From Oscillospiraceae bacterium (GTDB lineage: Bacteria > Bacillota > Clostridia > Oscillospirales > Oscillospiraceae): 64,000 nt of DNA. The stretch spans positions 1 through 64,000 of the forward strand of contig SVMC01000007.1 in NCBI GenBank assembly GCA_015067585.1. Reading direction: 5' to 3'. Below the pieces are notes generated by a model. It did no database searches. It worked only from the letters and a program-made list of their open reading frames with translations, and was not told the DNA's origin. Below, piece by piece: positions 51,497 through 59,210 of this stretch. The position numbers and the translations under genes are program-made. Every line of letters starts with the position of its first letter. The stretch's first letter is position 1.

Positions 51497-52614
51497 GCGC
51501 TCCCACCATTACCAATCAAAAATCTTTCCTCAGTAGAATTGGCGCTGCCCTGATGAGTCTCGTGCGCCGCCAGATCTTTATTCCCATCGCAGCCCTCGTT
51601 GTGCTGATCGTGTTCAATCTGATCGCAGATCCCTCTTTCTTCGCCATCAAGATCGGCCCCAACAGTGCCGGCGACATGGTCCTTTCCGGTTATCTTATCA
51701 CCATTCTTGACAATGCTTCCGAACTTGTTATTCTCGCCATCGGCATGACGCTGGTCACCGCTGCTTCCGGTGGTCAGGACATCAGTGTCGGCTCTGCCAT
51801 CGCCATTGCGGGCAGTGTCACCCTGCGTATTCTCTGCGGTACCAACTCCCGCCCCGAAGTTCTGCAGGCCCCCATCATCGTGGCCTTCCTGGTCTGCTGC
51901 GTGGTCGCCATGCTCTTTGGCGCTTTCAACGGCGCACTGGTTGCCTATCTGAAGATCCAGCCCATGGTTGCTACCCTGATCCTCTTCACCGCCGGCCGCT
52001 CCATCGCTGCCTGGATCAACAACAATGAGCTGCCCATCATCAGTGATGCAGCCTTCGGCTACTATGGCAACTTTATCCCCGGCATTCCCGTTCCCACACC
52101 CATCTTTATTGCGATCGCCTGTATGATCGCTATATTCCTTGTGCTGAAGTTTACCAATCTGGGTCTCTACACCCAGTCCGTTGGCATCAACGCAGCATCC
52201 TCCAGACTCAACGGTCTGAACCCTGAGCAGGTGAAGTTCATGACCTATGTGATCCTTGGTCTTTGCGTTGCAGTAGCAGGTTTCATCAAGGTCAGCCGCT
52301 TCTCCACTATCAACTACTCTGTGGTAGCAAAGGACATTGAAATGGACGCTATCCTTGCGGTCGCCCTGGGCGGCAACGCACTGAGCGGTGGTAAGTTCAA
52401 CATGGGTGCCTCCATCCTCGGCGCCTATGTCATCCAGTTCCTGACCACCACCCTGTTCAAGTTCAATGTCGTCTCCACTGCCCTGCCCGCCTACAAAGCT
52501 GTCGTCGTTATCATCCTCGTGGTGCTGAGCGCACCCGCCGTAAAGGAAAAATTCGGCGAACTTCGTAAGCGCATGGCTTCCAGAAAAACTGCAAAGGAGG
52601 CTGAAGCGGTATGA
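51493..52614 (+). CDS. Sugar ABC transporter permease (YtfT-like)
   Basis: A 373-residue membrane protein of the BPD_transp_2 family with about nine to ten helices. ELVILAIGMTLVTAASGGQDISVGSAIAIAG (in pieces, about 73-100) is the family signature, and MDAILAVALGGNALSGGKFN the second one. It starts with GTG, with AGGAGGT eight bases upstream, and overlaps both neighbours by 4 bp, so the three transport genes are coupled. Confidence 0.92.
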   Translation: MSAPTITNQKSFLSRIGAALMSLVRRQIFIPIAALVVLIVFNLIADPSFFAIKIGPNSAGDMVLSGYLITILDNASELVILAIGMTLVTAASGGQDISVGSAIAIAGSVTLRILCGTNSRPEVLQAPIIVAFLVCCVVAMLFGAFNGALVAYLKIQPMVATLILFTAGRSIAAWINNNELPIISDAAFGYYGNFIPGIPVPTPIFIAIACMIAIFLVLKFTNLGLYTQSVGINAASSRLNGLNPEQVKFMTYVILGLCVAVAGFIKVSRFSTINYSVVAKDIEMDAILAVALGGNALSGGKFNMGASILGAYVIQFLTTTLFKFNVVSTALPAYKAVVVIILVVLSAPAVKEKFGELRKRMASRKTAKEAEAV

Positions 52615-53660
52615 AAACGAAAGTCAAACTGGACAAGAAGGGTCGGCTGAACCCCTCCAATATGTCCGATACCAACCTGCTGCTCACCATTACCATCGCA
52701 GTTTTCTTTGTGATGTACATCTGTGCGGTCATCTTCCTTGGTTCCGGCTTCCTGAAGCCTCAGACCTTCTTCAACATTCTCAATGAGAATGCCTCCCTCA
52801 TCATTCTGTCCTGCGGCATGAGCCTCGTCATGCTCTCCGGCGGCATCGACATTTCTGTCGGCATGGTCACCGCTCTGGTATGTATGAGCTGCGCTGTCCA
52901 TCTGGACTTCCACGGCGGTAATGTACTTACTGCCATGCTCATCGCGCTGGGCATTGGTGTCGCCTTTGGTCTTGTGCAGGGCTTCCTGGTGGCCTATCTG
53001 GAGATCCAGCCCTTCATCGTCTCTCTGGCGGGTATGTTCTTCGCCAAGGGCATGACCACCATCGTCAATGCTACCCAGTTTAATGTAGAGCATGCAGGCT
53101 TCCAGGCTCTGAAAGCTGTGCGACTCTTTGTTCCCGGCATGGGTTCCTACAACAAGGTAGGTAAATATATCCCCGCTTATGTGGAGATCGGCGTTGTGGT
53201 AGCGATCGTGGTCGTGATCGCCCTGTTCATCCTGCTGCGCTGGACCAAGCTTGGCCGCAGCTTCTATGCCGTCGGCGGCAATGCCCAGAGCGCCAATATG
53301 CTGGGCATCAATGTCAAGCGCTCCAAGTTCCTTGCCCATCTGCTGTGCAGCACGCTGGCAGGCATCGGCGGCTTCGTATACTTCCTGCACGTTGGCTCCG
53401 GTTCTCCCTCCCATGCAGCAGGCGCGGAAATGAATGCCATCGCCTCCTCCATCATCGGCGGCACCCTGCTGACCGGCGGTGTTGGCAACATCATCGGCAC
53501 CTTCTTTGGCGTACTCTCCCTGAGTACCATCAAGAACATCGTCTCTTCCCTTGGTCTGGATGAAGCATGGTGGACCAACATCACCGTTGCCGCCATGATC
53601 TGCATCTTCCTTGTGATCCAGAGCGTTGTTCTCATGCGTAAGAACAAGAGCAAGGTTTAA
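52611..53660 (+). CDS. Sugar ABC transporter permease (YjfF-like)
   Basis: The second permease, 349 residues, same family: NASLIILSCGMSLVMLSGGIDISVGMVTAL (in pieces, about 58-90) and MNAIASSIIGGTLLTGGVGN. It probably forms a heterodimer with the preceding permease. It ends the transport part; a 96 bp gap with a hairpin separates it from the kinase gene. Confidence 0.92.
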   Translation: MKTKVKLDKKGRLNPSNMSDTNLLLTITIAVFFVMYICAVIFLGSGFLKPQTFFNILNENASLIILSCGMSLVMLSGGIDISVGMVTALVCMSCAVHLDFHGGNVLTAMLIALGIGVAFGLVQGFLVAYLEIQPFIVSLAGMFFAKGMTTIVNATQFNVEHAGFQALKAVRLFVPGMGSYNKVGKYIPAYVEIGVVVAIVVVIALFILLRWTKLGRSFYAVGGNAQSANMLGINVKRSKFLAHLLCSTLAGIGGFVYFLHVGSGSPSHAAGAEMNAIASSIIGGTLLTGGVGNIIGTFFGVLSLSTIKNIVSSLGLDEAWWTNITVAAMICIFLVIQSVVLMRKNKSKV

Positions 53661-53690
53661 CAACTGAATCACCTCACAAGCAATACAGAT

Positions 53691-53716
53691 AGCGTGTCGG
53701 ATCCTTCCGACACGCT
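53691..53716 (+). other. Hairpin between permease and kinase genes
   Basis: AGCGTGTCGGA-TCC-TTCCGACACGCT is an almost perfect stem without a U-run, so it is more likely an mRNA processing or stability element than a terminator. Confidence 0.6.
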
Positions 53717-53756
53717 GTCTCGGATTTATCGAAAAGAGTGAAAGCGAGGAAATACG

Positions 53757-55316
53757 ATGAAACTGAACGAAACTGTTCTCGGTATTGAGTTTGGCTCCAC
53801 CAGAATCAAGGCCGTTCTTCTGGACCGCAACCATCTTCCCATTGCCGGCGGCAGCTTTGAGTGGGAAAACCAGCTGGTGGACGGCATTTGGACCTATTCC
53901 ATGGATACCATCCACGCAGGTCTTCAGGCCTGCTATGCTGACCTGCAGCGGGATGTGAAGGAAAAATTCGGCGTTGAGCTGACCACCGTGGGTGCCATTG
54001 GTGTATCCGGCATGATGCACGGCTATCTTCCCTTTGATAAGAACGGCAGACAGCTGGCCGAATTCCGCACCTGGCGCAATACCATCACCGGCGAAGCCGC
54101 GGAAAAGCTCACTGCCCTCTTTGATTTCAATGTGCCCCAGCGCTGGAGCATTGCCCATCTGTATCAGGCCATCCTGAACGGCGAAGCTCATGTAGGCGAC
54201 ATTGCCCACCTCACTACCCTGGCCGGTTATATCCACTATAAGTTCACCGGCAGACATGTGATGGGTGTTGGCGAAGCCTCCGGTATGTTCCCCATCGACA
54301 GCGAAAAGATGGACTACGATCAGGCCATGATGGACAAGTTCGATGTATTCTCCGGTCAGAGCTGGAAGCTGCGGGATATCCTCCCCACCGTTCTGTGCGC
54401 CGGTGAAAACGGCGGCTACCTCACCGAAGAGGGTGCCCGTTTCCTCGATCCCACCGGCACCCTGCAGGCGGGCATTCCCGTCGCTCCCTGTGAGGGTGAC
54501 GCAGGCACCGGCATGGCAGCCACCAACTCTGTCCGCGTGCGCACCGGCAACGTGTCCGCCGGCACCAGCGACTTTGCTATGCTGGTCACGGATCATGCCC
54601 TCGGTGTCCACCGCGAGATTGACATGGTCACCACTCCTGCAGGTCTGCCCGTCGCCATGGTACACTGCAACAACTGCACCTCCGACATCAATGCATGGGT
54701 GGAACTCCTGTCCCAGTTTGCCGAAGCCATCGGCGCACCTCAGAACAAGGGCGAGCTCTTCACCATGCTGTTCCGCAAGGCGCTGGAAGGTGATGCCGAC
54801 TGCGGCGGTCTGATCAGCTACAACTATTTCTCCGGCGAAGGTGTCACCGATCTGGACGAAGGCCGTCCCATCTTTGCCCGTATGCCCAATTGCAGCTTTA
54901 CCCTTGCCAACTTCATGCGTACCCACCTGCTGTCCGCACTGGCTACCCTGAAGATCGGCCTCGATATCCTGACCAAGGAAGAGAACATTGCGGTGGATAA
55001 GCTCTATGGCCACGGCGGCTTCTTCAAGACCCCCGGTGTGGGCCAGCGGATGCTGTCCGCAGCTGTTGGCGCTCCCGTCTCCGTCATGGAGACCGCTGGT
55101 GAGGGCGGTCCCTACGGCATGGCCCTTCTGGCTGCCTTCATGCTGTGGCGGGAAGAAGGCGAAGTGCTGGAAGACTATCTGGACAACAAGGTATTCGCTT
55201 CCGCTACCTCCTCCACCCTGATGGCTGAGGAAAGCGACATCATCGGCTTCAACACCTTCCTTGACCGCTATAAGAAAGCGCTGCCCATGGAAAAGGCCGC
55301 GATCGAGGTGATGTAA
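53757..55316 (+). CDS. FGGY-family carbohydrate kinase (ribulokinase-like)
   Basis: A 519-residue sugar kinase: [17 protein letters not shown] (9-25) is the N-terminal phosphate motif, [17 protein letters not shown] near 80-96 contacts the sugar, [14 protein letters not shown] near 263 is phosphate motif 2, and [16 protein letters not shown] near 443 the C-terminal FGGY signature. It abuts an AraD-type epimerase gene (stop and start adjacent), so L-ribulose is the likely substrate, giving L-ribulose 5-phosphate. L-xylulose or a similar ketose cannot be excluded. Confidence 0.88.
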   Translation: MKLNETVLGIEFGSTRIKAVLLDRNHLPIAGGSFEWENQLVDGIWTYSMDTIHAGLQACYADLQRDVKEKFGVELTTVGAIGVSGMMHGYLPFDKNGRQLAEFRTWRNTITGEAAEKLTALFDFNVPQRWSIAHLYQAILNGEAHVGDIAHLTTLAGYIHYKFTGRHVMGVGEASGMFPIDSEKMDYDQAMMDKFDVFSGQSWKLRDILPTVLCAGENGGYLTEEGARFLDPTGTLQAGIPVAPCEGDAGTGMAATNSVRVRTGNVSAGTSDFAMLVTDHALGVHREIDMVTTPAGLPVAMVHCNNCTSDINAWVELLSQFAEAIGAPQNKGELFTMLFRKALEGDADCGGLISYNYFSGEGVTDLDEGRPIFARMPNCSFTLANFMRTHLLSALATLKIGLDILTKEENIAVDKLYGHGGFFKTPGVGQRMLSAAVGAPVSVMETAGEGGPYGMALLAAFMLWREEGEVLEDYLDNKVFASATSSTLMAEESDIIGFNTFLDRYKKALPMEKAAIEVM

Positions 55317-56006
55317 ATGCTGGAACTGCTGAAGAAACAGGTCCTGGAGGCCAACCTCCTGCTTCCCAAGTACGGCCTTGTCACCTTCACCTGGGGCAAT
55401 GTTTCCGGCATTGACCGGGAAAGCGGCCTTGTGGTGATCAAGCCCTCCGGCGTCTCCTACGAGGGTATGAGCGTCGAGGATATGGTGGTGGTCGATCTGG
55501 ATGGAAAGGTCGTAGAGGGCAAGTGGAAGCCTTCCAGCGACACTCCTACCCATGTTGCCCTGTACCGTGCCTTTGAGAACATTGGCGGCGTGGTACACAC
55601 CCATTCCCGCTGGGCCACCACCTATGCCCAGGCCGGTATGCCCATCCCTCCCCTGGGCACCACCCACGCCGATTACTTCTACGGCGCCATTCCCTGCACC
55701 CGTCCCATGACGGAAGAGGAAATCGCCGGAGAGTACGAAAAGGAGACCGGCAAGGTCATCATCGAAGCCTTTGAAGGCAAATCCGCCGATGACATTCCCG
55801 GTGTTGTGGTCTATAGCCACGGTCCCTTCTCCTGGGGCACCGATCCCATGAACGCGGTACACAATGCCGTGGTCATGGAAGAGATCGCCTTCATGGATTG
55901 GCATGCCACCATGATGAACCCCCAGCTTGGGGATATGCAGCAGTGCCTGCTGGATAAGCACTACCTCCGCAAGCACGGCAAAAACGCCTATTACGGCCAG
56001 AAATAA
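55317..56006 (+). CDS. araD: L-ribulose-5-phosphate 4-epimerase-like class II aldolase
   Basis: A 229-residue AraD-type protein: [24 protein letters not shown] (in pieces) is the phosphate-binding part, [16 protein letters not shown] near 92-107 gives two zinc His, HADYFYG near 120 follows, and YSHGPFSWG near 168 gives the third His. AraD links L-ribulose 5-phosphate to D-xylulose 5-phosphate. It is the last gene of the operon; no arabinose isomerase gene is in the window, so the isomerase must be elsewhere or the imported sugar is a ketose. Confidence 0.88.
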   Translation: MLELLKKQVLEANLLLPKYGLVTFTWGNVSGIDRESGLVVIKPSGVSYEGMSVEDMVVVDLDGKVVEGKWKPSSDTPTHVALYRAFENIGGVVHTHSRWATTYAQAGMPIPPLGTTHADYFYGAIPCTRPMTEEEIAGEYEKETGKVIIEAFEGKSADDIPGVVVYSHGPFSWGTDPMNAVHNAVVMEEIAFMDWHATMMNPQLGDMQQCLLDKHYLRKHGKNAYYGQK

Positions 56007-56013
56007 CAAATTC

Positions 56014-56046
56014 GCCGCCATCACGGTCATCGTGATGGCGGCTTTC
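56014..56046 (+). terminator. Terminator between araD and rtcB
   Basis: GCCGCCATCAC-GGTCATC-GTGATGGCGGC, perfect 11 bp stem, followed by TTTCCTT; the rtcB gene converges on it. Confidence 0.92.
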
Positions 56047-56047
56047 C

Positions 56048-57250
56048 TTATTCAGAGGCTTTGAAGTTGTAGAGAGGTCGGATTTGCTCTAAAATGTCAA
56101 CCGTAGGCCCGATCTGAGCGATGATCTCGTCGATGCCCTTATAGGCCATGGGGGACTCATCCAAGGTGTCAAAATTGACGCAGGTGCTGTAGATCCCGGA
56201 CATTTCTTCCTCATATTCCTGTAAAGACAGGTTCTCAAAGGCCGCTTTGCGGCTCATGAGGCGGCCCGCACCATGGGGTGCGGAGTAATTCCACTCGGGA
56301 TTCCCCTTCCCCACGCAGATCAGGCTGCCGTCACGCATATTGATGGGGATCAGGAGCTTTTCCCCCTTTCGGGCAGAAACCGCACCCTTGCGAAGGATAA
56401 ACTGCTCCGTATCGATGTAGTTGTGGATGGTGGTAAACTGCTCCACAGGGGTCAGACCCATTCCCTTTACGATCACATCCACCATGGCCTTGCGGTTCAA
56501 TGCCGCAAAGTGCTGGGTGATGGCCATATCGTGGAGATAATCATCAAACAGCTTCCCTTCTACCCACGCAAGATCTCTGGGCACACGGGTGGGGCGCTCG
56601 CGTTTCAGCGCTTTGATGGTAGCCTCGATCTCCTGAAAACGGCCCTGTGCCTTGAGTTCGGCAACAGCGGCTTGAATCTGGTGGTTCGCACCGCCCCAGA
56701 GGGCTTTGCGGCCTTCTTCCTGATAGAACTTTGCCACCTGTGTACCCAGATGACGGCTGCCGGAGTGGATCACGAGAAATATGTCTCCTTCCTCTCCCCT
56801 GTCCACCTCAATGAAATGGTTGCCGCTTCCAAGGGTACCGATGCTGCAGCGTGCCCGTTCCAGATTCACATACTTTGCACAGCGCAGTGCGTTCAGGTCG
56901 ATCTCATGATTCAGTTCATGGGGTTCTGTGCGGATCTCACGGCCACAGGGAATCTGGGTGCGGATGATCTCATCCAGTTTCTCATAATCCAGTTCCTTTT
57001 CCGCAATGCGAAGGGTCTCCATGCCGCAGCCGATGTCCACCCCCACCATACCGGGCACGATCTTGTCCGTAATGGTCATGGTGGTACCAATGGTGCAGCC
57101 GATCCCCGCATGGACATCTGGCATAATGCGAATCTTGCTGTCGGAGAACTCCTTCTGATCACAAACCGCCCGGATCTGATCCTCTGCCGCCTTTTCCAGT
57201 GCCGGGGTATAGCAGATGGCAGTGTTATATTGTCCTTTGATCTCAATCAT
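56048..57250 (-). CDS. rtcB: RtcB-family RNA ligase
   Basis: RtcB joins RNA 2',3'-cyclic phosphate or 3'-phosphate ends to 5'-OH ends with GTP and Mn. The 400 residues hold the family motifs: MPDVHAGIGCTIGTTM (43-58), MVGVDIGCGME with the metal-binding Cys, IGTLGSGNHFIEVD near 137-150, VIHSGSRHLG near 160, and YSAPHGAGRLMSR near 336 with the His that is guanylylated. It follows the Ro-like DUF2828 gene by 46 bp on the same strand with AAGGAG before the ATG. The nearby tRNA-like RNA modules suggest a role in RNA repair. Confidence 0.96.
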   Translation of the reverse strand: MIEIKGQYNTAICYTPALEKAAEDQIRAVCDQKEFSDSKIRIMPDVHAGIGCTIGTTMTITDKIVPGMVGVDIGCGMETLRIAEKELDYEKLDEIIRTQIPCGREIRTEPHELNHEIDLNALRCAKYVNLERARCSIGTLGSGNHFIEVDRGEEGDIFLVIHSGSRHLGTQVAKFYQEEGRKALWGGANHQIQAAVAELKAQGRFQEIEATIKALKRERPTRVPRDLAWVEGKLFDDYLHDMAITQHFAALNRKAMVDVIVKGMGLTPVEQFTTIHNYIDTEQFILRKGAVSARKGEKLLIPINMRDGSLICVGKGNPEWNYSAPHGAGRLMSRKAAFENLSLQEYEEEMSGIYSTCVNFDTLDESPMAYKGIDEIIAQIGPTVDILEQIRPLYNFKASE

Positions 57251-57296
57251 CGTGAATTCTCCTTTCCAAATTCATCTTACAACTTTCATTTTACTT

Positions 57297-58754
57297 TCAT
57301 GCCGCAATCGGAGCATATCGCGAGCTGCCAAGAATATCCAGCATATAGCCCATGGGAGACAGATTTCCGGAGGCCAGCATCCCAAAAATTCTGGGGTTGC
57401 AGCCGCTGACCAGAGCCACACCCTGCTCGTTCATTGTAACAGGCTGCTGCTCTCTGCGGCTTGCCACATTCCAGAAGACCAGACGGGGAAGCTGATAGCC
57501 ATGCTTGGCAAAGATTTCCTTTGCGTAGTCAAAATTCGTCATATCCGCGCCTTTGGTGCAATAATCAAACTCCATATCAGAGATGATATACACGGTGGAA
57601 GGCAGTTCACTCTGGGGAACCTTGTGCTTCACTGCCGCGTTCAGGATCAGCTCAAATACCTTCTGGATGTTGGTATTGGCCACCTCGTTGAAATCATGGC
57701 AGTAACGCACCTTCTCAAGAATATCCTTTCCCTTGATCTTCACCAGTTGGGGATTTTCAGAAAAGGTAATAAAGTGATCCCGGAAGGCTCCGGTGTTTCG
57801 CTCGGCAAAATAGATGCCCAGAGAAAGGGCCACAGCAGCGGGACGGGGTTCCATCGCCATATACATAGAGCCGGAGCCATCGATGACCACCAGTGCGTTC
57901 TCACCGTCCGTGAAATCCTCCTGTGCCTTCCATGTGGCATCGATGGCGTCGCGCTCTGCTTTGCTCACATTGGAAGAAAAGAAGGGAGCGATGATATCAT
58001 AAGGCGTCAGAGTGGCGGTGTGCAGTACGGCTTCTCCCATGGTAACCTTGTTCATAAATTCGCTGTAACGCTCGCCATCGTTTCGAATAAACGCCTTACG
58101 GTATTTGTACATGGCCTTGGAGGGCTGCTTCTCATAGTCGAAGGTGTAGTCCTTTTCCCGAAGGTTATTCTCGATGATTCGGATGCGGGCGCGAAGCTGC
58201 ACCAACAGCTTGCGATAGCTTGCGTCATTCATGCCAAGGGCCTTGGCAATGCGCTTGGCCGTATGTACGGTTTCGCTGTTAGAGGCATTGACGGAGGGGA
58301 GCCACTTGGCAAGCAGGCTCACATCATCGCCCATATCCATTGCCATCTGATCCTTCTCAAGCTGCTTGCGGATCAGAGCGATGGCATCCATCTCGCAAGG
58401 AGTATCCATCAGGGTCAGAACATCATCCCAGCGGCCAAATTCTGCAACATAGGGAAGGTTCTTCTTCACGGATTCCGGCGCATAGGCGGCAAGCCAGCGA
58501 AGAACGGTACGAAAAACCTTTCTCTCGCCGAGACCACCTCTGACATCTCTGCCAAAGAACAGGATCTTCATGGCAAGATCGGGATCTTCCGCGTAAGCTC
58601 TGCGAAAGCGGCGGATCACCGCATCCTCGTCCGCACTTCTCAGTGCGCCAATGGTGGCAAAGAGATCGAGGCAGTCAGAGAGGGTGGTAGCATTGGAAAG
58701 CGCACCGTTTTCGGTATAGGCCCGATTGGCCTCCATTTGGATATAATTCAGCAT
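57297..58754 (-). CDS. DUF2828 protein, Ro/TROVE-like with vWA domain
   Basis: A 485-residue protein. The N-terminal helical part (about 1-260) has LAMKILFFGRDVRGGLGERKVFR (in pieces), LPYVAEFGRWDDVLTL, LLAKWLPSVNASNSET and QPSKAMYKYRKAF, which I recall as the DUF2828 pattern. The C-terminal part is a von Willebrand A domain with the MIDAS-type VVIDGSGSMYMAM near 277-290. HEAT-like helices plus vWA is also the plan of Ro60/Rsr, which bind Y RNAs. DUF2828 being a Ro equivalent is inference. The neighbours (RtcB and tRNA-like RNA modules) support it. GAGGAGGG lies six bases before the ATG, 35 bases after the last RNA module. Confidence 0.85.
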   Translation of the reverse strand: MLNYIQMEANRAYTENGALSNATTLSDCLDLFATIGALRSADEDAVIRRFRRAYAEDPDLAMKILFFGRDVRGGLGERKVFRTVLRWLAAYAPESVKKNLPYVAEFGRWDDVLTLMDTPCEMDAIALIRKQLEKDQMAMDMGDDVSLLAKWLPSVNASNSETVHTAKRIAKALGMNDASYRKLLVQLRARIRIIENNLREKDYTFDYEKQPSKAMYKYRKAFIRNDGERYSEFMNKVTMGEAVLHTATLTPYDIIAPFFSSNVSKAERDAIDATWKAQEDFTDGENALVVIDGSGSMYMAMEPRPAAVALSLGIYFAERNTGAFRDHFITFSENPQLVKIKGKDILEKVRYCHDFNEVANTNIQKVFELILNAAVKHKVPQSELPSTVYIISDMEFDYCTKGADMTNFDYAKEIFAKHGYQLPRLVFWNVASRREQQPVTMNEQGVALVSGCNPRIFGMLASGNLSPMGYMLDILGSSRYAPIAA

Positions 58755-58788
58755 AAAAATCCCTCCTCAGGATCGTAATGATCGAAAC

Positions 58789-58877
58789 AAGGCACATCCC
58801 TATTATGGGTGCAAATTTCAGTTTTTAGGCTGGGTCAGAACTTACCTGACGAAGTGCATGATTGCTGTATGTGCCTT
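58789..58877 (-). ncRNA. Structured RNA module 4 of the tRNA-like array
   Basis: On the minus strand the ends AAGGCACAT (58877-58869) and ATGTGCCTT (58797-58789) pair perfectly. ACAGCA follows the 5' strand. Inside is a five-base-pair stem with a seven-base loop, GTCAG-GTAAGTT-CTGAC, the size of a T or anticodon arm but without a T-loop sequence, and a weak CCC-ATAATA-GGG hairpin before the 3' strand. It is the last module before the DUF2828 gene and so also part of its leader if co-transcribed. Confidence 0.65.
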
Positions 58878-58881
58878 TTCC

Positions 58882-58944
58882 AAGATGCCTTTCTGCGATG
58901 GCTCCCAAAGGTGCCGTCGGACGGCGGCTTGCTGTTGGCATCTT
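58882..58944 (-). ncRNA. Structured RNA module 3 of the tRNA-like array
   Basis: On the minus strand AAGATGCC (58944-58937) pairs with GGCATCTT (58889-58882). Both arms carry compensating changes against the AAGGCACC/GGTGCCTT helix of modules 1 and 2, which supports the helix as real. AACAGCA follows the 5' strand. The inside holds GCCGT-CCG-ACGGC and no T arm, so this 63-base unit is a reduced form. Confidence 0.65.
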
Positions 58945-58953
58945 TCAAATAAC

Positions 58954-59047
58954 AAGGCACCATAGGAAGCGGGACTCGAACCCGCGTAACCGGAATTGCT
59001 TCCGGTGCTTTCACCACTTAGCTATTCAGTGTTGCTGTCGGTGCCTT
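58954..59047 (-). ncRNA. Y-RNA-like tRNA mimic, module 2 of the array
   Basis: A 94-base unit on the minus strand. Closing helix AAGGCACC (59047-59040) with GGTGCCTT (58961-58954). Then GACAGCA; a D-arm-like AGCTAAGTGGTGAAAGC (59023-59007); ACCGGAA-GCAA-TTCCGGT, a seven-bp hairpin with a GNRA tetraloop where the anticodon arm would be (59006-58989); and a T arm GCGGG-TTCGAGT-CCCGC (58985-58969). There is no anticodon, no proper acceptor stem and no CCA, so it is not a tRNA. A protein-binding stem joined to a tRNA-like module is the plan of bacterial Y RNAs such as YrlA. Confidence 0.8.
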
Positions 59048-59058
59048 TATGAACTTCC

Positions 59059-59128
59059 AAGGCACCATTTCCTCAAAGGTGGGATTTGAACCCACAAGTA
59101 CCATTTCCTTGGCTGCTGTTGGTGCCTT
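59059..59128 (-). ncRNA. Structured RNA module 1 of the tRNA-like array, with T arm
   Basis: A 70-base unit on the minus strand. AAGGCACC (59128-59121) pairs with GGTGCCTT (59066-59059), the same helix as module 2. AACAGCA follows, then a canonical T arm GTGGG-TTCAAAT-CCCAC (59095-59079). D and anticodon arms are absent. AGGAAATGGT occurs twice, on both sides of the T arm. The first base lies about 40 bases after the terminator of the WYL gene; the sequence between has ATAAGATATG but no clear -35 box. Confidence 0.75.
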
Positions 59129-59167
59129 TGTGGCCATATCTTATCATCCGCTTTCCGGAAAATCGTG

Positions 59168-59210
59168 GAAAAAAAGTTGCGAACTCAGTTTTTTACTTCT
59201 GAGTTCGCAA
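59168..59210 (-). terminator. Terminator at the end of the WYL operon
   Basis: On the minus strand TTGCGAACTCAG pairs with CTGAGTTCGCAA, followed by CTTTTTTT. The stop codon of the WYL gene (59193) is in the loop, so the 5' arm is made of its last codons. It separates the regulators from the RNA array. Confidence 0.93.

Noticed and set aside
52491..56030. 1179-codon open frame on the minus strand
   Set aside because: It is antisense to two permeases, the FGGY kinase and the epimerase, all with clear family motifs; the His/Gly-rich, low-complexity translation is typical of antisense frames with this codon use.
57216..58778. 520-codon plus-strand frame
   Set aside because: Antisense to the DUF2828 gene, whose motifs and ribosome binding site are clear.
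58954..59047. Ordinary or pseudo tRNA gene
   Set aside because: T arm and D-like arm are present but the anticodon arm is a GNRA hairpin, no CCA or acceptor stem exists, and three neighbouring units share its closing helix and ACAGCA.
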